Part shown: positions 34,465 to 44,080 of the stretch, in pieces | Layout of the letters: each line of letters begins with the position of its first letter | Position numbering within the stretch: position 1 is the stretch's first letter | Assembly (NCBI GenBank): GCA_023958095.1 | Contig: JAMLGJ010000008.1 | Span: forward strand, 1 to 64,000 | From: Microthrixaceae bacterium | GTDB lineage: Bacteria > Actinomycetota > Acidimicrobiia > Acidimicrobiales > Microtrichaceae | DNA length: 64,000 nt | Direction: 5' to 3' | The notes under the pieces: generated by a model | Told to the model about the DNA's origin: nothing | The model's input: only the letters and a program-made list of their open reading frames with translations | Databases searched by the model: none | Translations under genes and position numbers: made by a program

Positions 34465-34791
34465 ATGAGCACACAGGTACTCGATCGGGTGAGCGACATC
34501 CAGGAACAGGTCATCGAGCTCCTCTCGAGCGTCAAGGAGCCCGTCACGCGTGCAGTCGACTCGGTCGTCACCCTCGTGACCGACCGTGTGGAGGTGCCGG
34601 CGGTTCCCTTCGCGGAGGAGATCCCCACCCCCAAGGAGATCATCGACAACCAGGCGAAGTTCGCCTCCAAGGTCGTGAGCACCAACAAGTCGACCGCCCT
34701 CGCCGCAGCCCGTGCGGCTGCGCCGCTGACCGACGCACTGCTGGACCGCAAGCCGGCCCGCAAGGCGAGCAGCACCAAGGCTGCCGCCTGA
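34465..34791 (+). CDS. Small helical protein of unknown function, separately transcribed
   Basis: This 108-residue soluble protein is almost wholly helical by composition: amphipathic segments VSDIQEQVIELLSSVKEPVT and VDSVVTLVTDRV, a Pro-rich turn VPAVPFAEEIPTPKE, a helix KEIIDNQAKFASKVV, and a Lys/Ala-rich tail ending KASSTKAAA. This arrangement recalls phasins and HbhA-like surface proteins with basic tails, but I do not recognise the family. AAGGAG precedes the ATG. It has its own strong promoter and a strong terminator and sits on the opposite strand to the glycan genes around it, so it is probably highly expressed. Confidence 0.85.
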   Translation: MSTQVLDRVSDIQEQVIELLSSVKEPVTRAVDSVVTLVTDRVEVPAVPFAEEIPTPKEIIDNQAKFASKVVSTNKSTALAAARAAAPLTDALLDRKPARKASSTKAAA

Positions 34792-34874
34792 GGACAACTG
34801 AACGACCCGGGTGAGCCGCCCCCCTCGGCCGCACCGGGTTCGAAGACCCGCCGTTCCCCCCGCGGCAGGGTCCC

Positions 34875-34910
34875 AGGTGGAGGGCCTCCGGGCCCTCCAC
34901 CTGCATTTTT
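34875..34910 (+). terminator. Rho-independent terminator of the small helical protein gene
   Basis: A perfect 12-bp stem (AGGTGGAGGGCC with GGCCCTCCACCT) and a TCCG tetraloop are followed by GCATTTTT. This is the clearest intrinsic terminator in the window, 84 bases after the stop codon. Confidence 0.9.
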
Positions 34911-34964
34911 GTCCCGCTACGACGGCCCCGGTTCGCATCTGCATGCCCGATCCGTCCAGCCGGT

Positions 34965-36614
34965 TCAGCGGGGTGCGAGCACGTAGGTGGTGAGCTGGTC
35001 CGCGGAGGCGAGTCGCTGCAGGTCGAGCACCTCGGCGATCTCCTCGAGCGAGTAGTTCTCCGGGTCGTCGGTGTACTCGACCCACAACAGGCAGGCCCGT
35101 TCACCCCGCTCGACACGTTCCACCAGCTCTTCGAGCTGGCGGGTCGGCTGATCGCTCTTGTACTCGACCTTCCTCGGGGAGAGTGCGGCCTCGATGCCGG
35201 AGCGGTAGAGGTCACCCGCGTTGTTGGAGTAGAGCACGCAGTCGTCCGGGAGTGCCTCCAACGCGGAGCTCCTCGACGCGGCCACCGCCCGGGGAGCGTT
35301 GTACCCATAGTCCTCGAGGACTCCGTTGGCCGGACCCACCAGCGCAACGGTCACCAGGAGCGCCACGGAGAACCAACCCACCACCAGCACCCTGCCCAGG
35401 GTGGCGAGGCGGGGTGACCAGCTCGAGAGGATCTCCACGTAGCGCAGGGCCAACAGGATCACCGGCACCATGCACGGAGCCAGCAGCCGGATGTCGAGGT
35501 CGTCGAAACCGACCATCGACCGGCTGAGAACCATCAGCGCGCTGAAGCCCACGACGAAGGTGGCGAGCATCCCGGGCCAGCCGGCAGCCGCCCGGAGCGT
35601 CACCAACGCGAGGCTCCGACCCTGCCGCTGCGGGGCGTGGCGCACGAGGCTCCAGCCGGCCACGACGATCGCCACGAGCGTGAGCGCAGCAGCCGGTAGC
35701 CGAGGCACGGTGGGTGCGGAGGTCACGAACTTGAACACAGTGGTGAGCGCACCCAGGGTGTTCTCGAGCACACCCACATCGGAGGGGAACCTCGGACCCA
35801 GGGGCTCCTCGTCGAGGGAGATGTTCCTCGCCACCCAGAGCGTCGCCGGGATCACCGCACACAGCGAGTAGAGCACCCCACCCGACATCGACCCCAGGAC
35901 GCGTCGGGCCCCGACGGAGCGGAACCACCCCCGAAGCGAGTCGTGGGCGACCAGCGCGGAACCCGCTCCCGGTTCCCCTACGAGCTGGCGCAGCCAGATC
36001 CACACCGCGAACACGGGGACCACGTAGAGACCCTGGTAGCGGACGTAGAACCCGACTGCGGTGACGAGACCCGCAACCACCAACCAGACAGTGCGGGATG
36101 TCTCGAAGTGGACCACCACCGCCAGCATCACCACGAGCACCACCAGGGTGAACGCGATCTCGGTCTGCACCAGCACCGCCAGGCCGATGAGCAGCGGCGA
36201 GACGCCCATCGCCACGACGAACACGGTGGCGAGGCGTCGGGAGTGCAGCACGCGCCGTGCCAGGTGGGCGGCGGCGAACACGCAACCCGCCAGCAGCACC
36301 GAGTTCGCGACGAGACCCACCACATCGGCACGCCATCCGGTGATCGCCATGCCGGCTGCAATGACCATCGGCCACAGCGGTGGCCAGGTCACGAGCGGGT
36401 CCTCCAACCAGAAGGCGATGCCGGTGCCCTCGCGGAGGCTGTTCGCCACCGCTATGTACGCCACGGCGTCGGGACCGACACCGGCGTGGGTGATCCTCGC
36501 CGCCAGGAGGGTCAGCCCGGCGCCGAGCAGCGCCGCGGCAACGGTGACCCACGGCGGCACCACCGCACCCCGGGAGTCCCCGGCCGACTGGTGCGCTCCC
36601 GGGCTCGTGGTCAC
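34965..36614 (-). CDS. Membrane glycosyltransferase (GT-C/PMT-like), copy 2
   Basis: This 549-residue protein with about 11-12 membrane helices is paralogous to the 32663-34258 gene. Shared marks are ITHAGVGPDAVAYIAVANSL near the first outer loop (catalytic-type Asp), EDPLVTWPPLWPMVIAAGMA, the central RYQGLYVVP and, in the soluble tail, LEALPDDCVLYSNNAGDLY and CLLWVEYTDD. It probably adds sugars from lipid-linked donors to an envelope glycan outside the membrane. The GTG start overlaps the upstream acyltransferase stop (GTGA), so it is translated from the acyltransferase operon. Confidence 0.82.
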   Translation of the reverse strand: MTTSPGAHQSAGDSRGAVVPPWVTVAAALLGAGLTLLAARITHAGVGPDAVAYIAVANSLREGTGIAFWLEDPLVTWPPLWPMVIAAGMAITGWRADVVGLVANSVLLAGCVFAAAHLARRVLHSRRLATVFVVAMGVSPLLIGLAVLVQTEIAFTLVVLVVMLAVVVHFETSRTVWLVVAGLVTAVGFYVRYQGLYVVPVFAVWIWLRQLVGEPGAGSALVAHDSLRGWFRSVGARRVLGSMSGGVLYSLCAVIPATLWVARNISLDEEPLGPRFPSDVGVLENTLGALTTVFKFVTSAPTVPRLPAAALTLVAIVVAGWSLVRHAPQRQGRSLALVTLRAAAGWPGMLATFVVGFSALMVLSRSMVGFDDLDIRLLAPCMVPVILLALRYVEILSSWSPRLATLGRVLVVGWFSVALLVTVALVGPANGVLEDYGYNAPRAVAASRSSALEALPDDCVLYSNNAGDLYRSGIEAALSPRKVEYKSDQPTRQLEELVERVERGERACLLWVEYTDDPENYSLEEIAEVLDLQRLASADQLTTYVLAPR

Positions 36615-37900
36615 CGCGGCGACGCTCCCGGGTTCGCGAATCGGAGGTCCTTGAGCCGCAGGAAGCGGCGCTCCAGGAACCGGTAGGACAGGATCCCGAC
36701 ACCCACGGCGATGGCGGAGGCGACCAGGCCCAGCACCCTGCGGGTGGGTCCGCTGGCCGCAAGGATCGCGGGGGCACAGATCGGCAGCACGATGGCGTGC
36801 CAGAGGTAGATGCCGTAGCTGCGCTCACCCAGCCAGCGCGTCCAACCCCAGCGGAACGGCGCGAGGTAGAACGCATCCTGGCGGAGGTAGGCATCCAGCA
36901 CGATCGGACCGAGCATGATCAGCGACGCCTGGTAGAGCAGGCCTCCGAACAGGGCGAGCGGTCCCGGGGGACCGGGGCTCGCGAAGAGCACCGTGGCTCC
37001 CAGCATGATCCAGCCGATGACCCCGCCCACGGCCAGCAGGCGCCGGATCCGCTCGGGCACGGGCCGTGGAATGGACTTGACCACCACGGCCATGAGGCAC
37101 CCCCACACGATCATGTCGGGTCGCGTCGCGAACAGCCGGTACGCAATTCCCTGCCAGGTCGCCCCGTACTGCGGCAACTCGAGTGCGTACCCGGTCGCCT
37201 GCGAGCCGGCGGTCGCCCCGAGTCCGGTGCCCAGTCCGCCGAGGGTGTCCATGTACACCGCCGCACCGTTCGCTGCGGAGCCGACCACGAACTGCAGGCG
37301 GGCGCGCGCGGTGAAGCAGATCGCGATGAACACCAGACCGGCACCGACCAGCAGCGCATCGCTGCGCAGGGAACCCCGCCGCAACGCACGGCGGATGGTC
37401 GGAGGCCAAAGCAGGTAGAAGCACTCCTCCAGCGAGAGCGTCCAGATGGGCCCGAGCACCCCCATTGCGGTCGGGAAGAACGCCGCGAGGATGAAGTAGG
37501 TGTAGGTGGCCGCCCCGAGTGCCTCCAACCACCAGCTCGAGAGCGCCTCGCGGGCCTCGGGTGGCCCGAAGAACTGCACCGCCAGCATCAGGAGCGTGAA
37601 CAGGGCGATGAGCGCGTACATCGCGGGAAACAGCCGCAACACCCGGCGCATGTAGAACCGGCGCAGCGAGATCGCCTGCGTGGCCCGGAACTCGTCCAGC
37701 AGCAGGTGGGTGATCAGGAACCCGCTCAGCACGAAGAACAAGTCGATGAGGATCGGACTGCCCGCCAGGAAGATCGTCACCTCGGCGTGGTAGAGCACCA
37801 CCTGCAGCACGAACAGACCCCGCATGCCGTCGAAGGTGGACACGTAGCCGAGCTTCGGCCCGTCCACGTCTATCAACCGGGTTCGCTGGGTGAGGGTCAT
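36611..37900 (-). CDS. Acyltransferase 3 family membrane protein (OafA-like), copy 1
   Basis: This 429-residue integral membrane acyltransferase has about ten helices. Family marks are the catalytic His region YVSTFDGMRGLFVLQVVLYH, LIDLFFVLSGFLITHLLLDE, FYMRRVLRLFPAMY, IWTLSLEECFYLLWPP and, near the end, YGIYLWHAIVL. Such proteins acetylate or acylate sugars of surface polysaccharides using acyl-CoA. ATG 37900 overlaps the stop of the second acyltransferase (ATGA), and its own stop overlaps the next glycosyltransferase, so three envelope proteins are translated together. Confidence 0.9.
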   Translation of the reverse strand: MTLTQRTRLIDVDGPKLGYVSTFDGMRGLFVLQVVLYHAEVTIFLAGSPILIDLFFVLSGFLITHLLLDEFRATQAISLRRFYMRRVLRLFPAMYALIALFTLLMLAVQFFGPPEAREALSSWWLEALGAATYTYFILAAFFPTAMGVLGPIWTLSLEECFYLLWPPTIRRALRRGSLRSDALLVGAGLVFIAICFTARARLQFVVGSAANGAAVYMDTLGGLGTGLGATAGSQATGYALELPQYGATWQGIAYRLFATRPDMIVWGCLMAVVVKSIPRPVPERIRRLLAVGGVIGWIMLGATVLFASPGPPGPLALFGGLLYQASLIMLGPIVLDAYLRQDAFYLAPFRWGWTRWLGERSYGIYLWHAIVLPICAPAILAASGPTRRVLGLVASAIAVGVGILSYRFLERRFLRLKDLRFANPGASPR

Positions 37901-39189
37901 CGTGAGCGCGGGGAGAACAGGTACCGGTAGCGCATGGCGGGCTTCTCGACCCACCTGTGCAACCCGGCGCCCACCAGGTAGGCGGCGAGCAACTTGATGG
38001 GGACCCACTTGGGCCCACCAGTGAATCCGGGATCCATGAGTATGAACAACTGGTAGTGCGAGATGTAGAGCGCGTACGAGAGCACGCCGAAGTACGCGAG
38101 CGGCCGCGCGCTCAGCCACCTGCTGAGTGCGAAGTCGTCGCGCAGGCGCACGAACGCGAGGCACAGCACTGCGGCCGACGCGGTAGCGAGCGTGAAACCC
38201 CACCTGACCCAGTAGTTGCCATCGGGGAGTTCCTCGAGCACCAGCCCGATCGCCCGGTTGGCGATCTGCAGGGCTTCGTCCTTGGTGGCGTCGTCGGGGT
38301 CGACGCCGACCTGCGCACCGATGGCGTCGGCCACCGCGTCACCCAGGTCACCGCCCGGTGGGTCATCGGGGTCGATGCCCAGTTGTTCCGCGGCCTCTTC
38401 CTCGCCCGGGTACATCGGCACGTAGAAGCCGGTTATCCGCTCCACCAACAGCGACGAGGAGAAGATCGAGAACACGAACGCCACGAGCGCCACCCAGGCG
38501 GCCCGCTTGAGCCACAGCAGCGCTCGTTCTGGCAGCTCCGGGGGCAACTCGGCGTTGATGATCGCGAGCAGCACCCCGAGCGCTATCGCGTCGGGCCGCT
38601 GGAACCAGAACTGTCCCGGACCGCCGTGGCCGAGCGCCCTGGCAACCCAGACGAAGAGGATGAACCCAACGAGCACCACCGCCATCTGGCGGATCCAGTT
38701 GCGTTTGATGCACCAGTACGTGGCGACCGCACCGATCAGGTAGAACTGCTCCTCCAGCGACAGCGACCACATCTGGCCCATGTACTGGAAGCTCCCGAGC
38801 AACGGGGAGAAGAAGATGTTGTGCACGTAGAACAGCGTTGCAACCGTCTCCGCTGTCACCTGGCCCGTCAGCTCAGGCGCGAACAGCGGCACCGGTATCC
38901 AGAAGATGATCAGCACCACGATCAGGCTCGGCAGCAGGCGCAATCCCCGGCGACCGTAGAAGTTGCGCAGCGACACCCCACCGGTGGATCGCTTCTCCTC
39001 GAATATGAGCGTGGTGATGAGGAACCCGCTCAACACGAAGAACAGGTCGATGTAGCCCGAGATCGAGTCGGATATGGCCCATGCATGGTGGATGATCACC
39101 AGCCACACACCGATGCCCCTGATGCCGTCGAAGGGCTTCACCGATCCCATCGGCGGAGCCTTCGACTCCCAGGCGGTGGCTGTCGTCAT
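37897..39189 (-). CDS. Acyltransferase 3 family membrane protein, copy 2
   Basis: This 430-residue relative of the downstream acyltransferase has FDGIRGIGVWLVIIHHAW with catalytic His, GYIDLFFVLSGFLITTLIFE, RNFYGRRGLRLLPSL, QMWSLSLEEQFYLIG and YALYISHYQLFIL. Unusually, an acidic loop of about 70 residues (from PMYPGEEEAAEQLGIDPDDP to GVDPDDATKDEALQ) interrupts the membrane region at about residue 255-325. It carries two similar Asp-rich motifs, which could bind cations such as Ca2+. It heads the operon; the 185 bases upstream show no clear promoter. Confidence 0.88.
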   Translation of the reverse strand: MTTATAWESKAPPMGSVKPFDGIRGIGVWLVIIHHAWAISDSISGYIDLFFVLSGFLITTLIFEEKRSTGGVSLRNFYGRRGLRLLPSLIVVLIIFWIPVPLFAPELTGQVTAETVATLFYVHNIFFSPLLGSFQYMGQMWSLSLEEQFYLIGAVATYWCIKRNWIRQMAVVLVGFILFVWVARALGHGGPGQFWFQRPDAIALGVLLAIINAELPPELPERALLWLKRAAWVALVAFVFSIFSSSLLVERITGFYVPMYPGEEEAAEQLGIDPDDPPGGDLGDAVADAIGAQVGVDPDDATKDEALQIANRAIGLVLEELPDGNYWVRWGFTLATASAAVLCLAFVRLRDDFALSRWLSARPLAYFGVLSYALYISHYQLFILMDPGFTGGPKWVPIKLLAAYLVGAGLHRWVEKPAMRYRYLFSPRSR

Positions 39190-39374
39190 CGCAGCTCCCC
39201 GACGGCGGTCGTGGTCATCTCGAGTCCACCATCGTCGCCCGCGCTTTCATGACCAGCCCCCGGTCGTGCCGCCCCTGTACGCAGTCATCGACCGCGGTAG
39301 GCGGCGATGTTAGCGACCGGGTGGATCGCGGCCAACGCCGAAGCACCTCGGCGCGTCCCGGGGCGGCAGCGTGC

Positions 39375-41438
39375 CTAGACGTCGAGGACCTCGCGGTCGA
39401 CCAGTTCGGAGTTGTCGAGCAGGTACTTGCGTCGCCGCGCCACGTCGTTGCCCATGAGCGTCTCGAAGAGGTCCGCAGCGGCCGCTGCCTCATGCGCGTC
39501 GTCCATCGTGATGCGGCGCAGGATGCGCGTCTCGGGATCGAGGCACGTCACGGCCAGCTCCTCGGTGTCCATCTCGCCGAGCCCCTTGAAGCGGACCCAC
39601 TGGAGGTTCTCCGCCTTGCGGCCACCCTTGACCAGCTCGGCGGTGCGCTGCTCCTTCTCGGCGTCGCTGAAGGCATGGATCGTCTCGTCGCCGACCTTGA
39701 CCGTGTACAGCGGCGGTTGCGCCGCGAAGACACGCCCGGCCTCGAGCAGGGGGCGCATGTAGTGGTACATCAAGGTGAGCAACAGGCAACGGATGTGGGA
39801 TCCGTCCACATCGGCGTCGCAGAGGATGATCACGCGCCCGTAGCGGGCCTCGTCGAGGTCGAAGTCCCTGCCCGACCCCGCGCCGATCGCGGCGAAGAGG
39901 GCCTGGGCCTCCGCGTTGTCGATCACCTGCTTCATGGTGGACTTGGATGCGTTGACGACCTTGCCCCGCAGCGGCAGCACCGCTGTGGTCTCGGCGTTGC
40001 GACCGGCCTTGGCGGGACCCGCGGCCGAGTCACCCTCGACGATCAGCAACTCGGCATCCATTCCGTGCTTGCGCGAGTCCGCGAGCTTGTCGGGCCGACC
40101 GGCCGAGGAGATGTTCGCCGCCTTGCGACGCGCCTCGAGCGCTGCCTTCGCCTGCACCCGGTTGAGGATGGCGTTGGTCACCTTGTCCCGCAGGGCGTTG
40201 ATGTGGGACTTGCGCCCGCCACCCTCCAGCCAGTTCACGAAACCGCTGCGAACCGCGTCATAGGTGATGGACTGAACACCGGGTGTGCCGAGTTCCTGTT
40301 TGGTCTGGCCCTTGAACTGCGGCTCCGGGAAGGTCACCTTGACCGCCGCCACCAGGCCCTCCTGGACGTCTGCCTTCTCGGCACGGTCCTTGTTGGACTT
40401 GGCGAGCTTCGCGAGCTTGCGGTTGTCCTTGACGATCAGGTCGTTGCAGGCCTTGGTGAGCGCGCGGTCGAACCCGGCCACGTGGGTTCCGCCGTCGGGG
40501 GTGGGAATCGTGTTCACGAAGCTGTCGATGCGGCTGTCGTAGCCGGTGGTCCAGCGCATGGCCACGTCCACGATCACCTCGCGGTCGACCACGGTCATCT
40601 TGCCCGCCACGGGCACCTTCTCCTCGAAGGTTCCGGTGCCGTGCAACGTGATCACCTCGGTGACCGGGGTGCCGGGGTGCATCGCGACCAGGTCCGCGAG
40701 GCCGCCCTTTGCGACGAACTCCTCGGTGGTCCCCCCCGGACGCTTGTCGATGACCCTCACCTTCAGGCCGGGAACCAGGAAGCACACGAGCGCTGCGTGC
40801 TCGGCGACCTGGGCCGGGTCTATCGAGAGGCCCGGATCGAACAGGTCCAGGTCGGGCCAGAAGCGCACCCGGGTACCCGTGCGCCGCTCGGGGATCTTGC
40901 GGACCTTCTCCAGGGTGGACCCGGCACGGAACCGACCCTTCGCGTCCAACTTGCCGGGAACCCGCTCGACGAAGCTGAGCCTGTGGGTGTGCCCGTCGCG
41001 GTCGACCTCCACGGTGAGCTTCTCCGCCAGCGCGTTGACCACCGAGGCGCCAACACCGTGCAGGCCACCCGAGGAGCTGTAGGCGCCTCCACCGAACTTC
41101 CCGCCCGCGTGGAGCTCGGTGAAGACGATCTCGAGCGCGGTCCTCCTGCCGTCCTTGCGGCCGATGGGGATGCCGCGCCCGTTGTCGGCCACCTCCACCG
41201 ATCCGTCGCGGTGCAGGGTCACCTCAACCAGGTTCGCATGGCCGGCCGCGGCCTCGTCGACGGAGTTGTCCACCAGTTCCCACACCAGGTGGTGGAGCCC
41301 GGCCGAACCGGTGCCCCCGATGTACATCCCCGGCCGCTTGCGGACCGCATCGAGACCCTCGAGCAACTGGATGCTCTTCTCGTCATATGAATCGGCCGTG
41401 CGGTTCGTCGCCGCATCGCCACCGGAAGTCCTTGCCAT
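39375..41438 (-). CDS. Type II DNA topoisomerase subunit B (GyrB/ParE-like)
   Basis: This ATPase subunit of a gyrase/topoisomerase IV has 687 residues. The GHKL ATP site shows ELVDNSVDEAAAG, VADNGRGIPIG and SSSGGLHGVGASVVNALA; the TOPRIM domain has LLIVEGDSAAGPAKAGRN and ILCDADVDGSHIRCLLLTL. The C-terminus KGLGEMDTEELAVTCLDP is standard. EGDSAAGPAKAGR differs from the EGDSAGGSAKQGR of chromosomal GyrB, favouring a second, topoisomerase IV-like enzyme. ATG 41438 has GAGGAG upstream; a GTG at 41459 overlapping the A-subunit stop is possible. The A subunit is encoded first, the reverse of usual gyrBA order. Confidence 0.9.
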   Translation of the reverse strand: MARTSGGDAATNRTADSYDEKSIQLLEGLDAVRKRPGMYIGGTGSAGLHHLVWELVDNSVDEAAAGHANLVEVTLHRDGSVEVADNGRGIPIGRKDGRRTALEIVFTELHAGGKFGGGAYSSSGGLHGVGASVVNALAEKLTVEVDRDGHTHRLSFVERVPGKLDAKGRFRAGSTLEKVRKIPERRTGTRVRFWPDLDLFDPGLSIDPAQVAEHAALVCFLVPGLKVRVIDKRPGGTTEEFVAKGGLADLVAMHPGTPVTEVITLHGTGTFEEKVPVAGKMTVVDREVIVDVAMRWTTGYDSRIDSFVNTIPTPDGGTHVAGFDRALTKACNDLIVKDNRKLAKLAKSNKDRAEKADVQEGLVAAVKVTFPEPQFKGQTKQELGTPGVQSITYDAVRSGFVNWLEGGGRKSHINALRDKVTNAILNRVQAKAALEARRKAANISSAGRPDKLADSRKHGMDAELLIVEGDSAAGPAKAGRNAETTAVLPLRGKVVNASKSTMKQVIDNAEAQALFAAIGAGSGRDFDLDEARYGRVIILCDADVDGSHIRCLLLTLMYHYMRPLLEAGRVFAAQPPLYTVKVGDETIHAFSDAEKEQRTAELVKGGRKAENLQWVRFKGLGEMDTEELAVTCLDPETRILRRITMDDAHEAAAAADLFETLMGNDVARRRKYLLDNSELVDREVLDV

Positions 41439-41455
41439 GTCGGTGCTCCTCGTGC

Positions 41456-43888
41456 TCACCAGCGACCGAAGCCGATGCCGAGCATCCGCCTGGGGGTCTT
41501 GCGCGAGACCAGGTCCCGCGCAGTTCGTTCAACGGTCAGGGGTTCCGGCGAGGGGTCGGGCTTGGTGGGCGCGTCGCTCTGCCCCACCACCACCAGAAGG
41601 CCCTCGTCGGGACCCACGTATGCCCATTCGAGTCGCTTCTCGGTGCGGAACCGCGTGAGCCTCAGGCCGGCGGTGTTGCGACCCTTGACCGGCACCTCGG
41701 AGGCATCGGTCACCTTTGCCGTGCGGGCATCGGACACGGTGAGCACGATCGAACCCTCCGGCGCCAGGCCCGCACCCACAACCGACGCTCCATCGGCGAG
41801 CTTCATGCCGGCCACCCCTGCGGCACCGCGGCCCTGCACCGACACCGTGTCGACCGCGCAGCGCATGGCCTGCGCGTTGGAGGCCACCGCGATCACCTCG
41901 GTCCCATCGGGGGCCGGGAAGGCCGCCACCAGCGAATCACCGGGCTTGAGCTTCATGGCCGTGCGACCGTCCACGGTGGAGGTGAGCTCCTCGACCGCGA
42001 CGCGCTTCATCTGACCCGACGCGGTCACGAACATGAGCGGAGCCGGGTCGTCGACCACCGCAGGTGCGACCACACCGAGCACCGATTCACCCTTGTCGAG
42101 CGGCACCAGGTCCTTGCAGGCGGTGCCGCGCTTTCGGCCGGTCACCTCCTCCACCGCGTCGACCTCCACGGTGAACACCCGCGCCCGCGTCGTCAGCACC
42201 GCCACCCTCGAGTGCGTGGTGGTGGCCACCCGCTGCACGAGCGTGTCATGGCGACCGAAGGTCGCCTTGCGGGGCCCGTCGGTCGGTTCGCGTCCGATCA
42301 AGCCGCTGTGGGTCAGGGCCAGCACACAGGGTTCCTCGGGCCGGGAGGCCTTCTCGGCCTCGGCGACCTCGGCGAGTGTCACGTCCACCACGTCCCGGGC
42401 CGACACGATCGTGCTGCGCCGCTCCCACCCGTAGGCCTCGGTGAGCTCCTCCAACTCGGCGAGCACCAGGGTCTTGCGGCGCTGTTCGGAACCGAGGATC
42501 TTCTCGAACTCCTCGATCCTCGCCCGGAGGTCGTCGGCCTCGGCCTGCAGTTCGAGCTTGGCGAGGGCGGTGAGACGCCGCAGCTGCATGTCGAGGATGT
42601 GAACCGCCTGCACCTCGGTGAGGGTCAGCTCCTGCATCAAGCGGTCACGGGCCTCCGCCGCGTCCTGCGAGGAACGGATGATCGAGACCACCAGGTCGAT
42701 CGCATCGAGGGCGACCAGCAGTCCCTCCACCAGGTGGAGGCGCCGACGGGCCTTGTCGAGACGGAACTCGGTGCGCCGGCGCACCACCTCGAGTCGGTGC
42801 TCCACGTAGTGGTTGCACAGGTCCCACAACCCCAACGTGGTGGGCACCCCGTCGACCAGCACCACGTTGTTGATGCCGAAGGAGTCCTCGAGGGGGGTCA
42901 ACCGGAACAACTCGGTGAGCACGGCCTCGGCGTTGGCCCCCGGCTTCAACTCGATCTCCAGGCGGAGCCCGGTGCGGCGGTCAGATGTGTTCTTCACGTC
43001 GGTCACCAACGGCAACTTGTCGTTGCGCATCAGGTCCTGGATGCGCGCCACGACCCGCTCGGGCCCGATCAGGTAGGGCAGCTCGGTCACCACGATGCCG
43101 TCGCGGGCGCGGGTCAGCTTGACCACCTCGGTGCGGGCCCGGATGCGCACCGAACCCCGTCCAGTGGCGTACGCATCCGCCAGTCCGTCGTCGATGACGA
43201 TCCCGCCCGAGGGGAAGTCGGGGCCGGGGAGCACCTCCATGAGCTCCTCCACGGTCGGCTTGGGACGGCGCTTGCGCAGCACCAGCTTCACGGCCTCGTA
43301 GACCTCGCGCAGGTTGTGCGGCGCCATGTTCGTGGCCATGCCAACCGCGATCCCGGTGGTGCCGTTGACGAGCAGGTTGGGGAGCTTCGCGGGCAGGTAG
43401 CTCGGCTCGCTGCGTTCCCCGTCGAAGGTCGCGCGGAACTCGACGGTGTCCTCGTCGATCTCACCGAGCATCTCGGTCGCCGCCTGGCTGAGTCGGCACT
43501 CGGTGTAGCGGTAGGCGGCCGGGGGGTCGTCGAGTGAACCGAAGTTGCCGTGCGGGTCGACCAGGGTGACGTTGCGCCCGAAGTCCTGGCCCATCCTGGT
43601 CAGGGCGTCGTAGATGGCGCCGTCACCGTGCGGGTGGTACTTGCCCATCGTCTCGCCGACCACACCGGCGCTCTTTCGGTGCGGTCGGTCCGGGCGCAGC
43701 CCCATGGAGGCCATCGCGTGCAGGATCCGGCGCTGCACGGGCTTGAGGCCATCCCTGACATCGGGGATCGCCCGGCTCGTGATCACCGACAGCGAATACG
43801 CGAGAAAGGACTCCCCCAGTTCCTCCGAGACGGGGACGTCGACCACCTCACGGGCGTACTCGGTGAACAGCGGGTCCTGACGGGGCAC
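41456..43888 (-). CDS. Type II DNA topoisomerase subunit A (GyrA/ParC-like)
   Basis: This 810-residue DNA breakage-reunion subunit has [38 protein letters not shown] (quinolone region) and [11 protein letters not shown] with the catalytic Tyr. The coiled-coil stalk includes [17 protein letters not shown], and the C-terminal beta-propeller repeats include [15 protein letters not shown] and [15 protein letters not shown]. The DNA-wrapping GyrA box QRRGGKG is not found, suggesting decatenation rather than supercoiling. GTG 43888 follows AGGAGA by 5 nt. It is cotranscribed with subunit B, 17 bases downstream. Confidence 0.9.
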   Translation of the reverse strand: MPRQDPLFTEYAREVVDVPVSEELGESFLAYSLSVITSRAIPDVRDGLKPVQRRILHAMASMGLRPDRPHRKSAGVVGETMGKYHPHGDGAIYDALTRMGQDFGRNVTLVDPHGNFGSLDDPPAAYRYTECRLSQAATEMLGEIDEDTVEFRATFDGERSEPSYLPAKLPNLLVNGTTGIAVGMATNMAPHNLREVYEAVKLVLRKRRPKPTVEELMEVLPGPDFPSGGIVIDDGLADAYATGRGSVRIRARTEVVKLTRARDGIVVTELPYLIGPERVVARIQDLMRNDKLPLVTDVKNTSDRRTGLRLEIELKPGANAEAVLTELFRLTPLEDSFGINNVVLVDGVPTTLGLWDLCNHYVEHRLEVVRRRTEFRLDKARRRLHLVEGLLVALDAIDLVVSIIRSSQDAAEARDRLMQELTLTEVQAVHILDMQLRRLTALAKLELQAEADDLRARIEEFEKILGSEQRRKTLVLAELEELTEAYGWERRSTIVSARDVVDVTLAEVAEAEKASRPEEPCVLALTHSGLIGREPTDGPRKATFGRHDTLVQRVATTTHSRVAVLTTRARVFTVEVDAVEEVTGRKRGTACKDLVPLDKGESVLGVVAPAVVDDPAPLMFVTASGQMKRVAVEELTSTVDGRTAMKLKPGDSLVAAFPAPDGTEVIAVASNAQAMRCAVDTVSVQGRGAAGVAGMKLADGASVVGAGLAPEGSIVLTVSDARTAKVTDASEVPVKGRNTAGLRLTRFRTEKRLEWAYVGPDEGLLVVVGQSDAPTKPDPSPEPLTVERTARDLVSRKTPRRMLGIGFGRW

Positions 43889-43999
43889 GGCTTCTCCTGG
43901 GATCTTCTGCGTGGTGGCCTCCGGGGAGGCTGCGGGGAGGATCCATTCTCCCCGATCGCAGTGACGCGCTCGTGCACCGTCGCCCAGCGACGGCCCGAA

Positions 44000-44080
44000 C
44001 CGCACCCGTGCCGGTGCTACTGCATGACCGCACCCGTGCCGGTGCTACTGCATGACCGCACCGCCGCCGGTGCTACTGCA
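44000..44080. repeat. 28-base tandem repeat at the stop codon of the alpha/beta-hydrolase gene
   Basis: Two identical 28-base units (44000-44027 and 44028-44055) and a third, imperfect one (44056-44080) lie in tandem. The third contains the TAG stop (44075-44073) and last codon of the minus-strand hydrolase gene, so the array looks like repeated duplication of that gene's 3' end. Each unit can form a small hairpin (GCACC/GGTGC arms). It may help end transcription between the convergently arranged amino-hydrolase and topoisomerase regions. Confidence 0.8.

Noticed and set aside
41387-43537. Plus-strand open frame opposite topoisomerase subunit A
   Set aside because: Shadow of a highly conserved gene in very GC-rich DNA.
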